Shown one piece after another: positions 12,552 to 21,048 of a DNA stretch of 64,000 nucleotides. The stretch's first letter is position 1; every line of letters begins with the position of its first letter. A program made the position numbers and the translations under genes. This DNA comes from Amphibacillus sediminis NBRC 103570 (GTDB lineage Bacteria; Bacillota; Bacilli; Bacillales; Amphibacillaceae), in the NCBI RefSeq assembly GCF_001552275.1, contig NZ_BCQW01000006.1, positions 62,001-126,000 of the forward strand, written 5' to 3'. The notes beneath the pieces are model-generated. The model did no database searches, was not told where the DNA came from, and saw nothing but the letters and a program-made list of their open reading frames with translations.

Positions 12552-13331
12552 ATGGCACAGACACAAAGAAGTATCGAGGTGGGACCCGTGACCAAAACAG
12601 ATAAAATGATTATTAAGTGTGAAGGGATCAACAAATGGTATGGTGATATGCATGTGCTTAAAGATGTTAATTTAAGCATAAATAAGGGTGAGGTGTTAGT
12701 AATTTTAGGTCCATCCGGATCAGGGAAATCAACGTTTATTCGAACGATAAATGGATTAGAGCCGATTCAGCAAGGACACATTGAAATTGATGGTGTCAGT
12801 TTGACTCATGATTTAAAGGATATAGAAGCCATTCGCAAAGAAACAGGCATGGTGTTTCAACAATTCAACCTATTTCCTCATATGACCATACTAAAAAATA
12901 TAATGTTAGGTCCAATTTGGGTAAAGAAAAAACCGAAAGCAGAAGCCGAAAAGCTTGCGAGGGAATTATTAGACCGTGTCGGTATTCCTGAACAAGCTGA
13001 TAAGTATCCAGGTCAATTATCTGGTGGTCAACAACAACGTGTAGCGATCGCAAGAGCTTTAGCGATGCAGCCCGAAATTATGTTATTCGATGAACCGACC
13101 TCAGCCCTTGATCCAGAGATGATTAAAGAAGTTCTTGATGTAATGAAAGAACTGGCACGGTCAGGGATGACAATGCTTTGTGTTACACATGAAATGGGTT
13201 TTGCCCGTGAAGTCGCTGATCGGATTGTCTTATTTGATGGTGGTGAAATAGTTGAAACAGGGACACCTGAGCAATTATTTGATCATCCTCAGCATGAGCG
13301 AACAAAACTATTCTTATCTCAAATCTTATAG
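12552..13331 (+). CDS. aapP: Aap-type L-amino-acid ABC transporter ATP-binding protein
   Basis: Cytoplasmic ATPase that powers the AapQM channel. The protein has 259 residues. It shows Walker [11 protein letters not shown]-loop [13 protein letters not shown], signature [16 protein letters not shown], Walker [16 protein letters not shown] and the switch histidine in VTHEMGFA. It carries a short N-terminal extension before the nucleotide-binding domain. AAGGAGG at 12537-12543 supports the start. Last gene of the operon; no strong terminator directly follows, and a family A repeat begins 79 bases downstream. Confidence 0.9.
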   Translation: MAQTQRSIEVGPVTKTDKMIIKCEGINKWYGDMHVLKDVNLSINKGEVLVILGPSGSGKSTFIRTINGLEPIQQGHIEIDGVSLTHDLKDIEAIRKETGMVFQQFNLFPHMTILKNIMLGPIWVKKKPKAEAEKLARELLDRVGIPEQADKYPGQLSGGQQQRVAIARALAMQPEIMLFDEPTSALDPEMIKEVLDVMKELARSGMTMLCVTHEMGFAREVADRIVLFDGGEIVETGTPEQLFDHPQHERTKLFLSQIL

Positions 13332-13409
13332 TGCAACAATAACCAAACAGGTGAGACGGCACATTGTTGGGCATTAAGTGCTTAGATGAGAAGTGAATAC
13401 GTGAGATTT

Positions 13410-13656
13410 GATAAAGTGAAACTTCATTCAGTGGGGGTTCGACACATAGAAGGTGCTCGTGCAGACGCTGCGACACGAGTCACGAACTTAGTCAACTTCC
13501 CCTCTCCCCCACTGAACGTTAGTTGAATCAATCGGGCCGTTACTGGCTGTTGGATCTCAGACATAACATGTTCACTTATTTCTTGTAGCGGGAGGCTTAC
13601 AAAAGCCCTTCGATGGGGCGAGTAATCGCAGCCCCAGCCAGTTACACTGCGATAAA
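13410..13656 (+). repeat. Structured intergenic repeat family A, copy A2 (full length)
   Basis: Begins GATAAAGTGAAACTTCATTCAGTGGGGG and ends TTACACTGCGATAAA, given here as two separate end motifs. It contains the first domain closed by TTCAGTGGGGG/CCCCCACTGAA and the second closed by ACTGGCTG/CAGCCAGT, with GGGGC/GCCCC inside. The CTCCCACTT arm is damaged. It lies between convergent genes aapP and pgl. Confidence 0.85.
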
Positions 13657-13723
13657 TCACAACTTTCACACTACAACAAAACAATTTATAAATAGCTCAT
13701 TACTGAAACGTAAGGAAGCATCA

Positions 13724-13797
13724 AAAAACTAAACGCTAAGGACCGACGCTTTTAAAGTTATAGTAAATCTAACTTTGCTGTCGATACCTTAGCGTTT
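13724..13797 (-). terminator. Terminator of the lactonase gene
   Basis: On the minus strand AAACGCTAAGG (complement of 13787-13797) pairs with CCTTAGCGTTT (complement of 13731-13741), extended by a GTCG/CGAC pairing, then TAGTTTTTTGA. It is the end of the leftward lactonase transcript. Confidence 0.75.
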
Positions 13798-13835
13798 GCT
13801 GTTGAGACTTACAGATCAATCAGACTTATAGGAAC

Positions 13836-14885
13836 TTAAACATTAAACAATTTAACACAGACAACTTCTGGTGCAAATACTTCTGACTGCTTAAGTGTTA
13901 ACGCTCCTGTTTCTAGATCTCGCTGAAATAGGGCTAATGAATTTGATTTTTGATTAGAAACGATTAAAAACTGATCATCAGGTGTCAAAACAAAATCACG
14001 TGGCCAATCCCCCTCTGAAGATGTCCATCCTATTAACTCTAATTGATGAGAGTCCTGATCAATTTTAAAGGTAGTGATACTATTGTGACCTCGATTTGCG
14101 ACATAAACAAATTTTCCGTCTTTTGTAATATGAATCGCACTTCCATCATTAACTGTTACATGGTCTGATGGAATTGATTTAATAGCTTGTAATTGATTAA
14201 ATTCACCAGTTTGGGCATTATAAGCTAATGTAAGAACTTCTGATGAGAGCTCGGTCATAACATAAGCATATGCCCCATTAGGTGCAAAAGCAATGTGACG
14301 AGGGCCACTACCTGCAGGTGCTTTAAATACATGTCTTTTGATTAATTTACCTGTTTCTAACTCATAAGTTGTAATTTCATCAGAGCCTAAATCAATAGCA
14401 ATGACAAAGCGCTCATCCGGTGTAAAACCTGCAAAGTGCATATGCGGCTTTTCTTGGCGTTCATGAGGTCCTGAACCTTCATGTTCAGCAACAGTTACTT
14501 CTTGCTTAAGTGATCCATCTGAATGAGTTAAATAAGAGATAATTTGCTTTGTATGATAATTTGCTGTAACGACAGTTGAGCCATCTCCATTAACACTGAC
14601 ATGACAAGGAGCAGAGCCAACTTGTCCTAAGCTATTCAGTTTTGTTAATGCTGAGGTTTCTGGGTCGATCGAAAAAGCGGTAATACCACCCTCTTCCCCC
14701 TCTTTAGAAACAGCGTATAGATAATTATTATCATTTGAAAGTGTTAAATAGGTTGGATTATCCAATTTAGCTGCTAAAGTTAGTTCCGAAATTTTCTCTT
14801 CAGCTAAATCAAGGGTAAATTTGTATACACCTTGACTTTCAGCTTTAGTGTATGTACCAACAAAGCCCGTTAGCAAGTTTGTCAT
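13836..14885 (-). CDS. pgl: Lactonase family protein (6-phosphogluconolactonase type)
   Basis: Seven-bladed beta-propeller lactonase of the YbhE/YkgB family; family members hydrolyse 6-phosphogluconolactone in the oxidative pentose phosphate pathway. The protein has 349 residues and the repeated propeller segments expected, for example GFVGTYT at the start, GSAPCHVSVNGDGSTVVTAN, KPHMHFAGFTPDERFV, GSGPRHIAFAPNGAYAYV and WPRDFVLTPDDQFLIVSNQ. AAAGGAGAG precedes the ATG. A TATAAT element lies upstream near 14930 on this strand. It stands alone between two family A repeats. The precise substrate cannot be read from sequence, since the family includes other carbohydrate lactonases. Confidence 0.85.
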   Translation of the reverse strand: MTNLLTGFVGTYTKAESQGVYKFTLDLAEEKISELTLAAKLDNPTYLTLSNDNNYLYAVSKEGEEGGITAFSIDPETSALTKLNSLGQVGSAPCHVSVNGDGSTVVTANYHTKQIISYLTHSDGSLKQEVTVAEHEGSGPHERQEKPHMHFAGFTPDERFVIAIDLGSDEITTYELETGKLIKRHVFKAPAGSGPRHIAFAPNGAYAYVMTELSSEVLTLAYNAQTGEFNQLQAIKSIPSDHVTVNDGSAIHITKDGKFVYVANRGHNSITTFKIDQDSHQLELIGWTSSEGDWPRDFVLTPDDQFLIVSNQKSNSLALFQRDLETGALTLKQSEVFAPEVVCVKLFNV

Positions 14886-15025
14886 GATTAAACTCTCCTT
14901 TTTTCAAACATATTCTTTGGTCATTATAACAAAAAAAACAGACAATCACTATGAATACGATTGAAATTGCTAAATTTTCTGATATTATAACGATCGATAT
15001 TGACTGAAAATAGTGGTTATACTAC

Positions 15026-15127
15026 ATAAAGTGAAACTTCGTTCAGTGGGGGGTTCGACGCATAGGGTTTGCTTGTGCAGACGTTGTGACACGACGTCGC
15101 GAATTTAGTCAGCTCCACTGTGATAAA
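15026..15127 (+). repeat. Structured intergenic repeat family A, copy A3 (internal deletion)
   Basis: Keeps the left end ATAAAGTGAAACTTCGTTCAGTGG, split here by its two motifs, and the whole CGACGCATAGG...CGACGTCGCGAA subdomain. It then jumps from GTCAGCT directly to the right end CCACTGTGATAAA, so both termini are kept while the second domain is lost. Confidence 0.75.
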
Positions 15128-15138
15128 AACAAATATTT

Positions 15139-15172
15139 AAAAGCACCGACATCTGCAAAATGTCGATGCTTT
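15139..15172 (-). terminator. Terminator of the 49-residue membrane peptide gene
   Basis: On the minus strand AAGCATCGACAT pairs with ATGTCGGTGCTT across a short loop, followed by TTAAATATTTGTTTTT. It lies just downstream of the 15178-15327 gene. Confidence 0.75.
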
Positions 15173-15177
15173 ACGCA

Positions 15178-15327
15178 TTAGTTCATTTTATCTGTGGCAT
15201 TTCTAAACATCTGCGTCATGTTTTGAAAAGGATGGAAGTTCCCGTTATTTCTCATACTGTAATAGGTTGCACACCCAATACCGATTGAAGCAATTAGTGG
15301 GATAATCATGTTATTTCTTTGATTCAT
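15178..15327 (-). CDS. Small membrane peptide, DUF3918-like
   Basis: A 49-residue reading frame starting MNQRNNMIIPLIASIGIG. One hydrophobic helix (about residues 7-23) is followed by YYSMRNNGNFHPFQNMTQMF. GGAGGTGATGG stands just before the ATG, and a terminator follows the stop. The overall pattern (short basic N terminus, one helix with small residues, polar Met/Asn-rich tail) resembles the DUF3918/YrzQ-type peptides of Bacillus. Function is unknown. It lies downstream of the ECF sigma factor gene on the same strand, with a 70-base gap, so it could share its transcript. Confidence 0.6.
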   Translation of the reverse strand: MNQRNNMIIPLIASIGIGCATYYSMRNNGNFHPFQNMTQMFRNATDKMN

Positions 15328-15397
15328 TGTCCATCACCTCCCTACTACTAGCTTACCCTGTTGGAGGCAAAGTATCTAAAGTAAATAATGTCAATCG

Positions 15398-15922
15398 TTA
15401 TGCTGAGTAGATTTCTTTCAATTGTTTCCGTGCTCGGTGTAATCTCGTTTTTACAGCAGCTAAGGAAATATTTAACTCGTTCGCTATTACCTTATCCTTA
15501 CTGTCATGGATTAGCTTCAATTGTAAAACTTCACGTAAGCTTTTAGGTAAGGTATTAATTGCTTGTTCCACTTGTTCATATTCTAATATGCGTTCAAATT
15601 GATCCTCTACACTATTACCTGTATAGCAATGCTCTCGACCGGCTTCTGTTTCCTCTTCCAGTGATAAGCAGGGATATTTTGTTTCTTTTCGATAAAGGTC
15701 AATAGCGGTACGGATCACAATTGTTCGTAGCCATGCTCTACGTTTAGAAGCATCTGTTAAATAAGTATAGTTTTTATAAGCCTTTAGGTAGGCCTCCTGG
15801 ACAACATCTTCAGCACTATAATGATTATGGACAACGCGCAAAGCAACAAAATACATCTCTTGGTAATGATCATTGAAATAGGTATCAAAATCAGGAATAG
15901 CTTGCTCGACAGTTGCGTGCAT
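15398..15922 (-). CDS. ECF-type RNA polymerase sigma factor
   Basis: Alternative sigma factor of the extracytoplasmic function class, 174 residues. Sigma region 2 covers about residues 10-75 (YFNDHYQEMYFVALRVV, SAEDVVQEAYLKAY, AWLRTIVIRTAIDLYRK). Region 4 with its helix-turn-helix covers about residues 120-172 (LPKSLREVLQLKLI...SLAAVKTRLHRARKQLKEI). ATG 15922 was preferred to an upstream in-frame start, because AGAAAGGGGTG (15930-15940) is correctly spaced for it. It lies directly downstream of the ABC exporter genes on the same strand, 86 bases after the permease gene. No anti-sigma gene is seen nearby, so the signal that controls it is unclear. Confidence 0.9.
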   Translation of the reverse strand: MHATVEQAIPDFDTYFNDHYQEMYFVALRVVHNHYSAEDVVQEAYLKAYKNYTYLTDASKRRAWLRTIVIRTAIDLYRKETKYPCLSLEEETEAGREHCYTGNSVEDQFERILEYEQVEQAINTLPKSLREVLQLKLIHDSKDKVIANELNISLAAVKTRLHRARKQLKEIYSA

Positions 15923-16008
15923 AAGCGCGCACCCCTTTCTTTTTTTGAATTTTCTTAAAATACTTTTCAAGGCGTTATCACAAACGCCTTTAACCTTCTT
16001 TTAACAGC

Positions 16009-17958
16009 TTAATTAAAGTATTCCGTTACAAAATCTGGTACCAATACTGAATCCACATAAATAATGATTGGATCTAGTCGCTGTTTCAAATATAGAGCTA
16101 CTATATATGTGTCATCTTCAACATACCCCATTTGTGTCTGATCTAGAATATCCTGCATAGCTTCCTCATCAGTTACTAATAATGTTTTAAAATCCTTTTG
16201 ATCAAAATTGTGATTTTGAGCATATAAGATCTCCTCATAACTGGCACTATCAGATAAGATCATTCGATCGATATCATTTACGGTAATCATAGCTTGTTCA
16301 TAGAGTTTGTTTTGCTTTAACCAGTTAATAATACGCTCGTCCTCAACGTAGATATACCTACCTAAATCAGCTTGATCGACCATATGAATATCGATATATG
16401 TCATTGTTTCTCTTGCATATTTAGGTTCTTCTAACACATCCTGTCTAAGTAACTCAATAAATTCTACTATTTGATCACGATCCGTTATCGTTAGTTCCTT
16501 ATATGAGCCAATCGTAGAAAATCTCAACGAACTCGCCAATTGCTGATCAATTAAGAAAATAGGTTCGGTATATAATTTATATGTTGTACTATTGATAAGC
16601 TCTGTATAAATTGGAAATCTCTCAGGTAAATCAAGCATGTGATACTCCCTGACAAAATCTTTACCATTTTTTAATTTGTAACGTACGGTGATGTCCCAGC
16701 GATTATGATCTAAAAAGTCTGCTCGCCTTGATTGATCAATAAACTGGCGATGTAATGCTTGGACTTTTTCGATATCGGTTGGATCGGTAAAACCATTAAG
16801 ATTACCGTAAAAAGATTCCCGATTGTTAAACATGTAAGTATCTGTAATCAAATAAGCCGTTTCAATCTCCTCTAGCTTTGGAATTCTATTCTCAAAACCA
16901 GTTATATCAAATACAATTAACACCATAAATATGATTGCACCGATACAAAAATAAAGATATTCACGCCATTGATGGAAAACACGCCATGTCTTTTGGACGA
17001 TAACTTGACTGATTAAATAGCCAATAAGCGAGAATAATCCATAGCCAAATAAAATCCATCGAATATCAGTCTGGATTATCCCATAATAAAACCCACCAAT
17101 TAAAGTAAAGCAAAAAGTAAAGCTATAGATAAAGATAGGTTTTAGTACTTGAAAAGCAATCGGTTGAGTAGCTGCTTCAACCGGGCGTTTCTTATATAGA
17201 AATAACCCCAAGCCTAGCATAATGATTGTCCCTAAAATATAAACCATCACTTTTAAAGGACTGGCATACTCTTCAACGGTTAATTGAGCCACATCTGTTA
17301 TAGGTGAAAATTTATCCAATTCCCCTAAATAAAAGCTCTCTGGTATACCAATTAAAGCAAAATTCATATTAAATATGAGTAGTAAAGTAAAGCCAGCAGG
17401 GAAAAATAGAAAAATAAAAGTGAAAATCCCCTGTATAATTGAGATACCTGTCAACATTCCGACGACAATACTAACGCTAAAAGTAATGCTTAATATCAGT
17501 AGACTCATAAGGATCCAATAAGCTAAATTACTTAATGTGTATATGTGTGCGACATTGCTTACATTGGCAATGATAAATAAGATGAGACCCGTTAATAAAA
17601 TCGGTAACCACAATGCAATAAAACCAAACCCTACATGATGAACGAATAGCTTCGTTCTAGAAATAGGGAGACTATGCATAAAATCACTGGCGTCTTTTTG
17701 ATGAAGATAACGTAAAATAAAAATGGCCATAAGAACTGGAATCAAAAATAGAAAAATGAGTTGAAAACCAGCACCTAAGTGAAATAATTCATTGCGCCAA
17801 AGCTCATAATAATACTCTTCAACATTGCCTATATTCAAAATCACATTCATGACGACGAAAAAGAATAAGGAAACCATGTAAATTAAACTAATCCAACCAA
17901 CTTGGCGAAAGTTTTGCTTAGCTAACTCATGACTAAACAAGGATGTTTTCAATCGCAT
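16009..17958 (-). CDS. ABC exporter permease with large C-terminal soluble domain (YtrC/D-like operon member)
   Basis: Membrane partner of the ATPase encoded just upstream. It has 649 residues. About ten hydrophobic segments fill residues 20-360, with the motif DFMHSLPISRTKLFVHH typical of ABC-2 permeases paired with YtrB-like ATPases. The last 290 residues are mainly polar and probably extracytoplasmic or cytoplasmic soluble domain. ATG 17958 (GGAGGGTG upstream) was chosen over a start 21 bases further out; it overlaps the ATPase gene by 26 bases. By analogy with B. subtilis ytrABCDEF it may respond to cell-wall stress. The transported molecule is unknown. Confidence 0.8.
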   Translation of the reverse strand: MRLKTSLFSHELAKQNFRQVGWISLIYMVSLFFFVVMNVILNIGNVEEYYYELWRNELFHLGAGFQLIFLFLIPVLMAIFILRYLHQKDASDFMHSLPISRTKLFVHHVGFGFIALWLPILLTGLILFIIANVSNVAHIYTLSNLAYWILMSLLILSITFSVSIVVGMLTGISIIQGIFTFIFLFFPAGFTLLLIFNMNFALIGIPESFYLGELDKFSPITDVAQLTVEEYASPLKVMVYILGTIIMLGLGLFLYKKRPVEAATQPIAFQVLKPIFIYSFTFCFTLIGGFYYGIIQTDIRWILFGYGLFSLIGYLISQVIVQKTWRVFHQWREYLYFCIGAIIFMVLIVFDITGFENRIPKLEEIETAYLITDTYMFNNRESFYGNLNGFTDPTDIEKVQALHRQFIDQSRRADFLDHNRWDITVRYKLKNGKDFVREYHMLDLPERFPIYTELINSTTYKLYTEPIFLIDQQLASSLRFSTIGSYKELTITDRDQIVEFIELLRQDVLEEPKYARETMTYIDIHMVDQADLGRYIYVEDERIINWLKQNKLYEQAMITVNDIDRMILSDSASYEEILYAQNHNFDQKDFKTLLVTDEEAMQDILDQTQMGYVEDDTYIVALYLKQRLDPIIIYVDSVLVPDFVTEYFN

Positions 17959-18832
17959 AGCCAACACCCTCCATTTCATAAACGAAAATTTCTTCTAAGC
18001 TTAAGGGTAATAAATCATATACTAATGGTTCGAGCGACGCAATCGTTTCATCGATTTCGACACGGTCACCTCTGATAATAACCAAATAGACACTTCCACG
18101 TTTTTCTTTATGCAAAATTTGAAAGCTATCGATCAACTTGGTCGGCAGATCACCTTTGAAGGCAATTTGAATTTTATGGATATCAGATTTTAAATCATCT
18201 AAGTCTTTTTCAAAAAGAAATTGACCATGGTGTAGAATCCCAATATAATCGCAAATATCTTCAACTTCTCTAAGGTTATGCGATGAAACGATAACCGTCA
18301 TTTGCCGCTCCGCAACGTCTTGGATAATTAAGTTTTTTATTTTCTTTCGGACGACTGCATCCAATCCATCAAACGGTTCATCTAAAACCAAGTATTCAGG
18401 CATTGCACTTAAAGCCAGCCAAAAAGATACTTGCCGCTGCATTCCTTTGGAAAACTGATGTACTTTATTATTTATATCAAGCTTTAAAATGCGTTGGATT
18501 TGCTGGAAACGTTCATGATTCCAATTTGAGTATAAATCTGCGTAAAACTCAGCCATTTGTTTCACGGTATAATGTGAGAAGAAATAGGGCTGGTCAGGTA
18601 TAAAAATCATGCGCTGCTTAATTCCCACCTGATCAAATACCTTTGAATGGTCGACCATGACTGATCCTGTATCTTGTTTGATAATACCTGCAATGATTTT
18701 TAACAGTGTTGTTTTCCCGGCACCATTAGAGCCTAATAAACCATATATTGATCCTTTATTTACATGTAAATTAACATTTTCCAATACTGTTTTTTTGCTA
18801 AAATTTTTGCTTAATTCTTGCACAGTAATCAT
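17933..18832 (-). CDS. ABC exporter ATP-binding protein (YtrB-like)
   Basis: Cytoplasmic ATPase of the exporter, 299 residues. It shows Walker A GSNGAGKTT, signature FSKGMQRQ (a variant of LSGGQ found in CcmA/YtrB-type exporters), Walker B YLVLDEPFDGLD and switch segment VSSHNLREVEDICD. The C-terminal 80 residues form an accessory domain. It overlaps the GntR gene by four bases and the permease gene by 26, indicating one translationally coupled operon. Confidence 0.88.
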   Translation of the reverse strand: MITVQELSKNFSKKTVLENVNLHVNKGSIYGLLGSNGAGKTTLLKIIAGIIKQDTGSVMVDHSKVFDQVGIKQRMIFIPDQPYFFSHYTVKQMAEFYADLYSNWNHERFQQIQRILKLDINNKVHQFSKGMQRQVSFWLALSAMPEYLVLDEPFDGLDAVVRKKIKNLIIQDVAERQMTVIVSSHNLREVEDICDYIGILHHGQFLFEKDLDDLKSDIHKIQIAFKGDLPTKLIDSFQILHKEKRGSVYLVIIRGDRVEIDETIASLEPLVYDLLPLSLEEIFVYEMEGVGYAIENILV

Positions 18833-19215
18833 GAGTCGTTCCCCCTCCCTAACTGTTGCTCTATTTCATCAATCATGGCTAATATTTCCTGCTTGGTTAA
18901 CCCTAAAAACATAGCCTCTTGCAAAATTTTCTTTAAGTCACTTTCTATTTCTTTTAGTGATACTTTTTTTTCAACGTCAACAATTGGAGCAACAAAACTC
19001 CCTTTGCCTTTTACTGAATAAATATAACCTTGAGCTTCCAGCTCTCGGTATGCTTTTTGAATCGTATTCGGATTAATCGTTAATTGTTGAGCCAGCGTTC
19101 GTACAGATGGGAGTTTTTCATCTGTCTCAAGTACATTATTAATAATAAGCGTCTTAAATTTATCAACCAACTGTTGATAAATAGGATCACGACTACGCAA
19201 ATCTAAATCGAACAT
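18829..19215 (-). CDS. GntR-family transcriptional regulator, YtrA subfamily
   Basis: Repressor of 128 residues. The winged helix-turn-helix occupies residues 5-75 (DPIYQQLVDKFKTLII, EKLPSVRTLAQQLTINPNTIQKAYRELEAQGYIYSVKGKGSFV). A short tail of about 50 residues, typical of the YtrA subfamily, takes the place of a large effector domain. First gene of its operon; YtrA-type regulators normally repress their own ABC exporter operon. A matching palindrome lies 45 bases upstream of the start codon. Confidence 0.88.
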   Translation of the reverse strand: MFDLDLRSRDPIYQQLVDKFKTLIINNVLETDEKLPSVRTLAQQLTINPNTIQKAYRELEAQGYIYSVKGKGSFVAPIVDVEKKVSLKEIESDLKKILQEAMFLGLTKQEILAMIDEIEQQLGRGNDS

Positions 19216-19260
19216 GAGACCCTCCCTTTCAACTGAATTATCTGTATCACGTGTATTAAG

Positions 19261-19316
19261 TGTATTAGATTATGTAATACAGTTAGTATAATACGTGATT
19301 CTATCCTTTTTGTAAA
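19261..19316 (-). promoter_or_regulatory. Promoter and palindromic operator of the GntR-ABC operon
   Basis: On the minus strand a TTTACA -35 (19311-19316) and a TATTAT -10 (19288-19293) are 17 bases apart. Immediately downstream TGTATTA and TAATACA (19261-19281) form a perfect 7-base inverted repeat around a 7-base centre. The placement over the expected start point suits a YtrA-type operator. Confidence 0.7.
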
Positions 19317-19404
19317 GTCCTAATTTTAAAAAAATCATGCATCGATAAAAGGAGCTAAGTTTGCCTTAATTCACTACTTGCAAAATTGAGAACCTTCTGC
19401 AAGA

Positions 19405-19451
19405 AGCTAAAAAAACGGGTAAGTAGCTATTACAGCCACATACCCGTTTCA
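19405..19451 (-). terminator. Terminator downstream of the alpha/beta hydrolase gene
   Basis: On the minus strand AAACGGGTA pairs with TACCCGTTT, followed by a run of T (TTTTTTTAGC). It lies 130 bases past the 19580 stop codon. Confidence 0.75.
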
Positions 19452-19579
19452 ATAACTGAGAGAATCTAAATAGTTTTAAAATTTAAAAATAACAACAAAC
19501 TTGATCTTGTTTAAATCCAGACTAGGCTAACAGACAATGCGCACCCGTCAATCTTTTCTAAGTCTTGCAAGGAATTGAA

Positions 19580-20188
19580 TTACTTAATATGGGTTTGATA
19601 CCACTCATGGGCAGCCATTATTTCCGTCCTTGACAGCTGATGTCCATTCATTTCCCAGTGTAGGCTAACTTTAGCTCCACTTCCTAAAAGTAAATGAGCT
19701 AACTCTACTGATTCCCTTTGCGGACACAGTGGATCATTTTTGCCTGCCCCAATAAAAACAGGTAAGCCCGTTTGATCAGGTAGCTTGATATCCCTTCTCG
19801 GAACCATTGGGTGATGCAAGATCGCAGCTCGAAGTGGTTTGGAATAGTGAAATAAAAGACTTGCGGCTATATTTGCCCCATTTGAGTACCCTACTGCCAC
19901 GATATTCTGGCGATCAAATTGATATTGTACACTAGCTTCATTTAAAAATGTGTTTAATGTCTTAGTCTGTTTAATTAAGTCCGCTTGATCAAACACACCT
20001 TCACTTAAACGTTTAAAGAAACGTGGCATACCATTTTCAAGAATATTTCCTCTTACGGCTAATATATTGGCCTCTGGATCAATCATTTCAGCGATCGGAA
20101 GTAAATCCCTTTCCGTTCCACCAGTTCCATGTAATAAAAGCAATGTATTTTGACTATCTTTTCCCTCTATAAAGATATGTTTCATCAT
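19580..20188 (-). CDS. Alpha/beta hydrolase, carboxylesterase/MhqD-like
   Basis: Small cytoplasmic serine hydrolase of 202 residues in the phospholipase/carboxylesterase family. The oxyanion segment LLLLHGTGGTERDLLP is near residue 16. The nucleophile elbow GYSNGAN (Ser near 103), the aspartate in AGKNDPLCP and the histidine in MNGHQLS complete a catalytic triad. The best-known Bacillus relatives, MhqD-type hydrolases, are induced by quinones and catechols, but the substrate here cannot be assigned. It is monocistronic, with its own downstream terminator. Confidence 0.82.
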   Translation of the reverse strand: MMKHIFIEGKDSQNTLLLLHGTGGTERDLLPIAEMIDPEANILAVRGNILENGMPRFFKRLSEGVFDQADLIKQTKTLNTFLNEASVQYQFDRQNIVAVGYSNGANIAASLLFHYSKPLRAAILHHPMVPRRDIKLPDQTGLPVFIGAGKNDPLCPQRESVELAHLLLGSGAKVSLHWEMNGHQLSRTEIMAAHEWYQTHIK

Positions 20189-20224
20189 TTTGCCTCGCTT
20201 TATATTTTGAATTCAAGATAATAA

Positions 20225-20265
20225 TAACAAAAATAGCTGATAGACGTCAAACTATCAGCTGTTTT
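20225..20265 (-). terminator. Terminator of the 74-residue membrane protein gene
   Basis: On the minus strand AGCTGATAG pairs with CTATCAGCT, followed by ATTTTTGTTATTATT. Confidence 0.75.
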
Positions 20266-20388
20266 GCTTTACCAACCTATAAAAAACTTTATAACCATAT
20301 CCAATATTATAACCTACCTATGTAAGCATTAATTTTTTTCCAAGAAGTTTAAGTTCACTTTAATCTGGAAATATTATAGTAAGTCACA

Positions 20389-20613
20389 CTAATTAAATTG
20401 CCTTACAATTGCAATATACACCCAAATAATCAAAACAGTTAATGTTATTGTCCCTGTAATTGCACTTTTAATTCGATTAGATAGTCGATTAGGTATGATA
20501 AAAAATAATAAGGAAATAATAGCAATAGTCAAAAAAACTAAAAATGTTAAGTAAAGGAATATACCTAACAAATTATTAAAGGGTGATTTTAAAGCCTCTC
20601 CTATTACGTTCAT
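20389..20613 (-). CDS. Small membrane protein, function unknown
   Basis: A 74-residue protein with two predicted membrane helices (about residues 15-41 and 50-70) separated by a short basic loop PNRLSNRIK. GAGGTGAGTGA precedes the ATG and a terminator follows 130 bases downstream, which supports a real gene. No family was recognised. Confidence 0.55.
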   Translation of the reverse strand: MNVIGEALKSPFNNLLGIFLYLTFLVFLTIAIISLLFFIIPNRLSNRIKSAITGTITLTVLIIWVYIAIVRQFN

Positions 20614-20768
20614 TCACTCACCTCAGCATCAAAAAGCTTAAAAAATTTATACTATCAATCATAATAAAGGATTTTGACTGATTAGACAACTCTAGATTAG
20701 CCAAAATATAGTTATGATTTATTTTCTGAATTTTCAATCTTAAAAAGCGGATAAAAGAGGGATCGTTG

Positions 20769-20897
20769 ATGCATCATTTAACTGATGAACAACTACTAGA
20801 AGCTTATTACACTGCGATTGCACTTAAGCTTGATCGAGATTTCATCTTGCTATTGAAAGCTGAAATTGTGTTTAGGCGCTTAAAGACAGCCTTCTAG
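20769..20897 (+). CDS. sda: Sporulation checkpoint protein Sda homologue
   Basis: A 42-residue reading frame beginning MHHLTDEQLLEAYYTAIA and continuing LKLDRDFILLLKAEIVFRRL. This follows the helical-hairpin pattern of B. subtilis Sda (LSDELLIESYFKA, then NLNRDFIELIENEIKRR), with the conserved Leu/Tyr face and RDF turn. Sda binds the sporulation kinase KinA and blocks phosphate flow to Spo0A when DNA replication is disturbed. AGAGGGA six bases upstream supports the start. No clear DnaA box was found in the 155 bases upstream. A family B repeat fragment begins 13 bases after the stop. Confidence 0.82.
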   Translation: MHHLTDEQLLEAYYTAIALKLDRDFILLLKAEIVFRRLKTAF

Positions 20898-20910
20898 CCT
20901 ACAGGTTTGT

Positions 20911-20974
20911 ACCCCCACTGATGGAATACATATTTGCACCTTATAGCAATGGGAGACTGCTGAATGAAGTTAAA
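20911..20974 (+). repeat. Intergenic repeat family B, copy B2 (3' fragment)
   Basis: Only the right-hand third is present: CCCCCACTGATGGAA, a diverged middle, then CTGCTGAATGAAGTTAAA. It lies between sda and the terminator of the DUF5392-like gene. Confidence 0.65.
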
Positions 20975-21017
20975 ATCTATATTAAGAACACCAAAGAAAC
21001 TAGCTTTCCTCGGTGTT
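20975..21017 (-). terminator. Probable terminator of the DUF5392-like gene
   Basis: On the minus strand AACACC pairs with GGTGTT, with further internal pairing, followed by TCTTAATATAGATTTT. Its position 32 bases past the stop codon fits. Confidence 0.5.
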
Positions 21018-21048
21018 CTAGGCATTTATTTTATTGCAATGGTCATCT

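Noticed and set aside
14973-14987. CodY-like AATTTTCTGATATTA upstream of the lactonase gene
   Set aside because: Three mismatches in a very AT-rich region, and no metabolic reason for CodY control.
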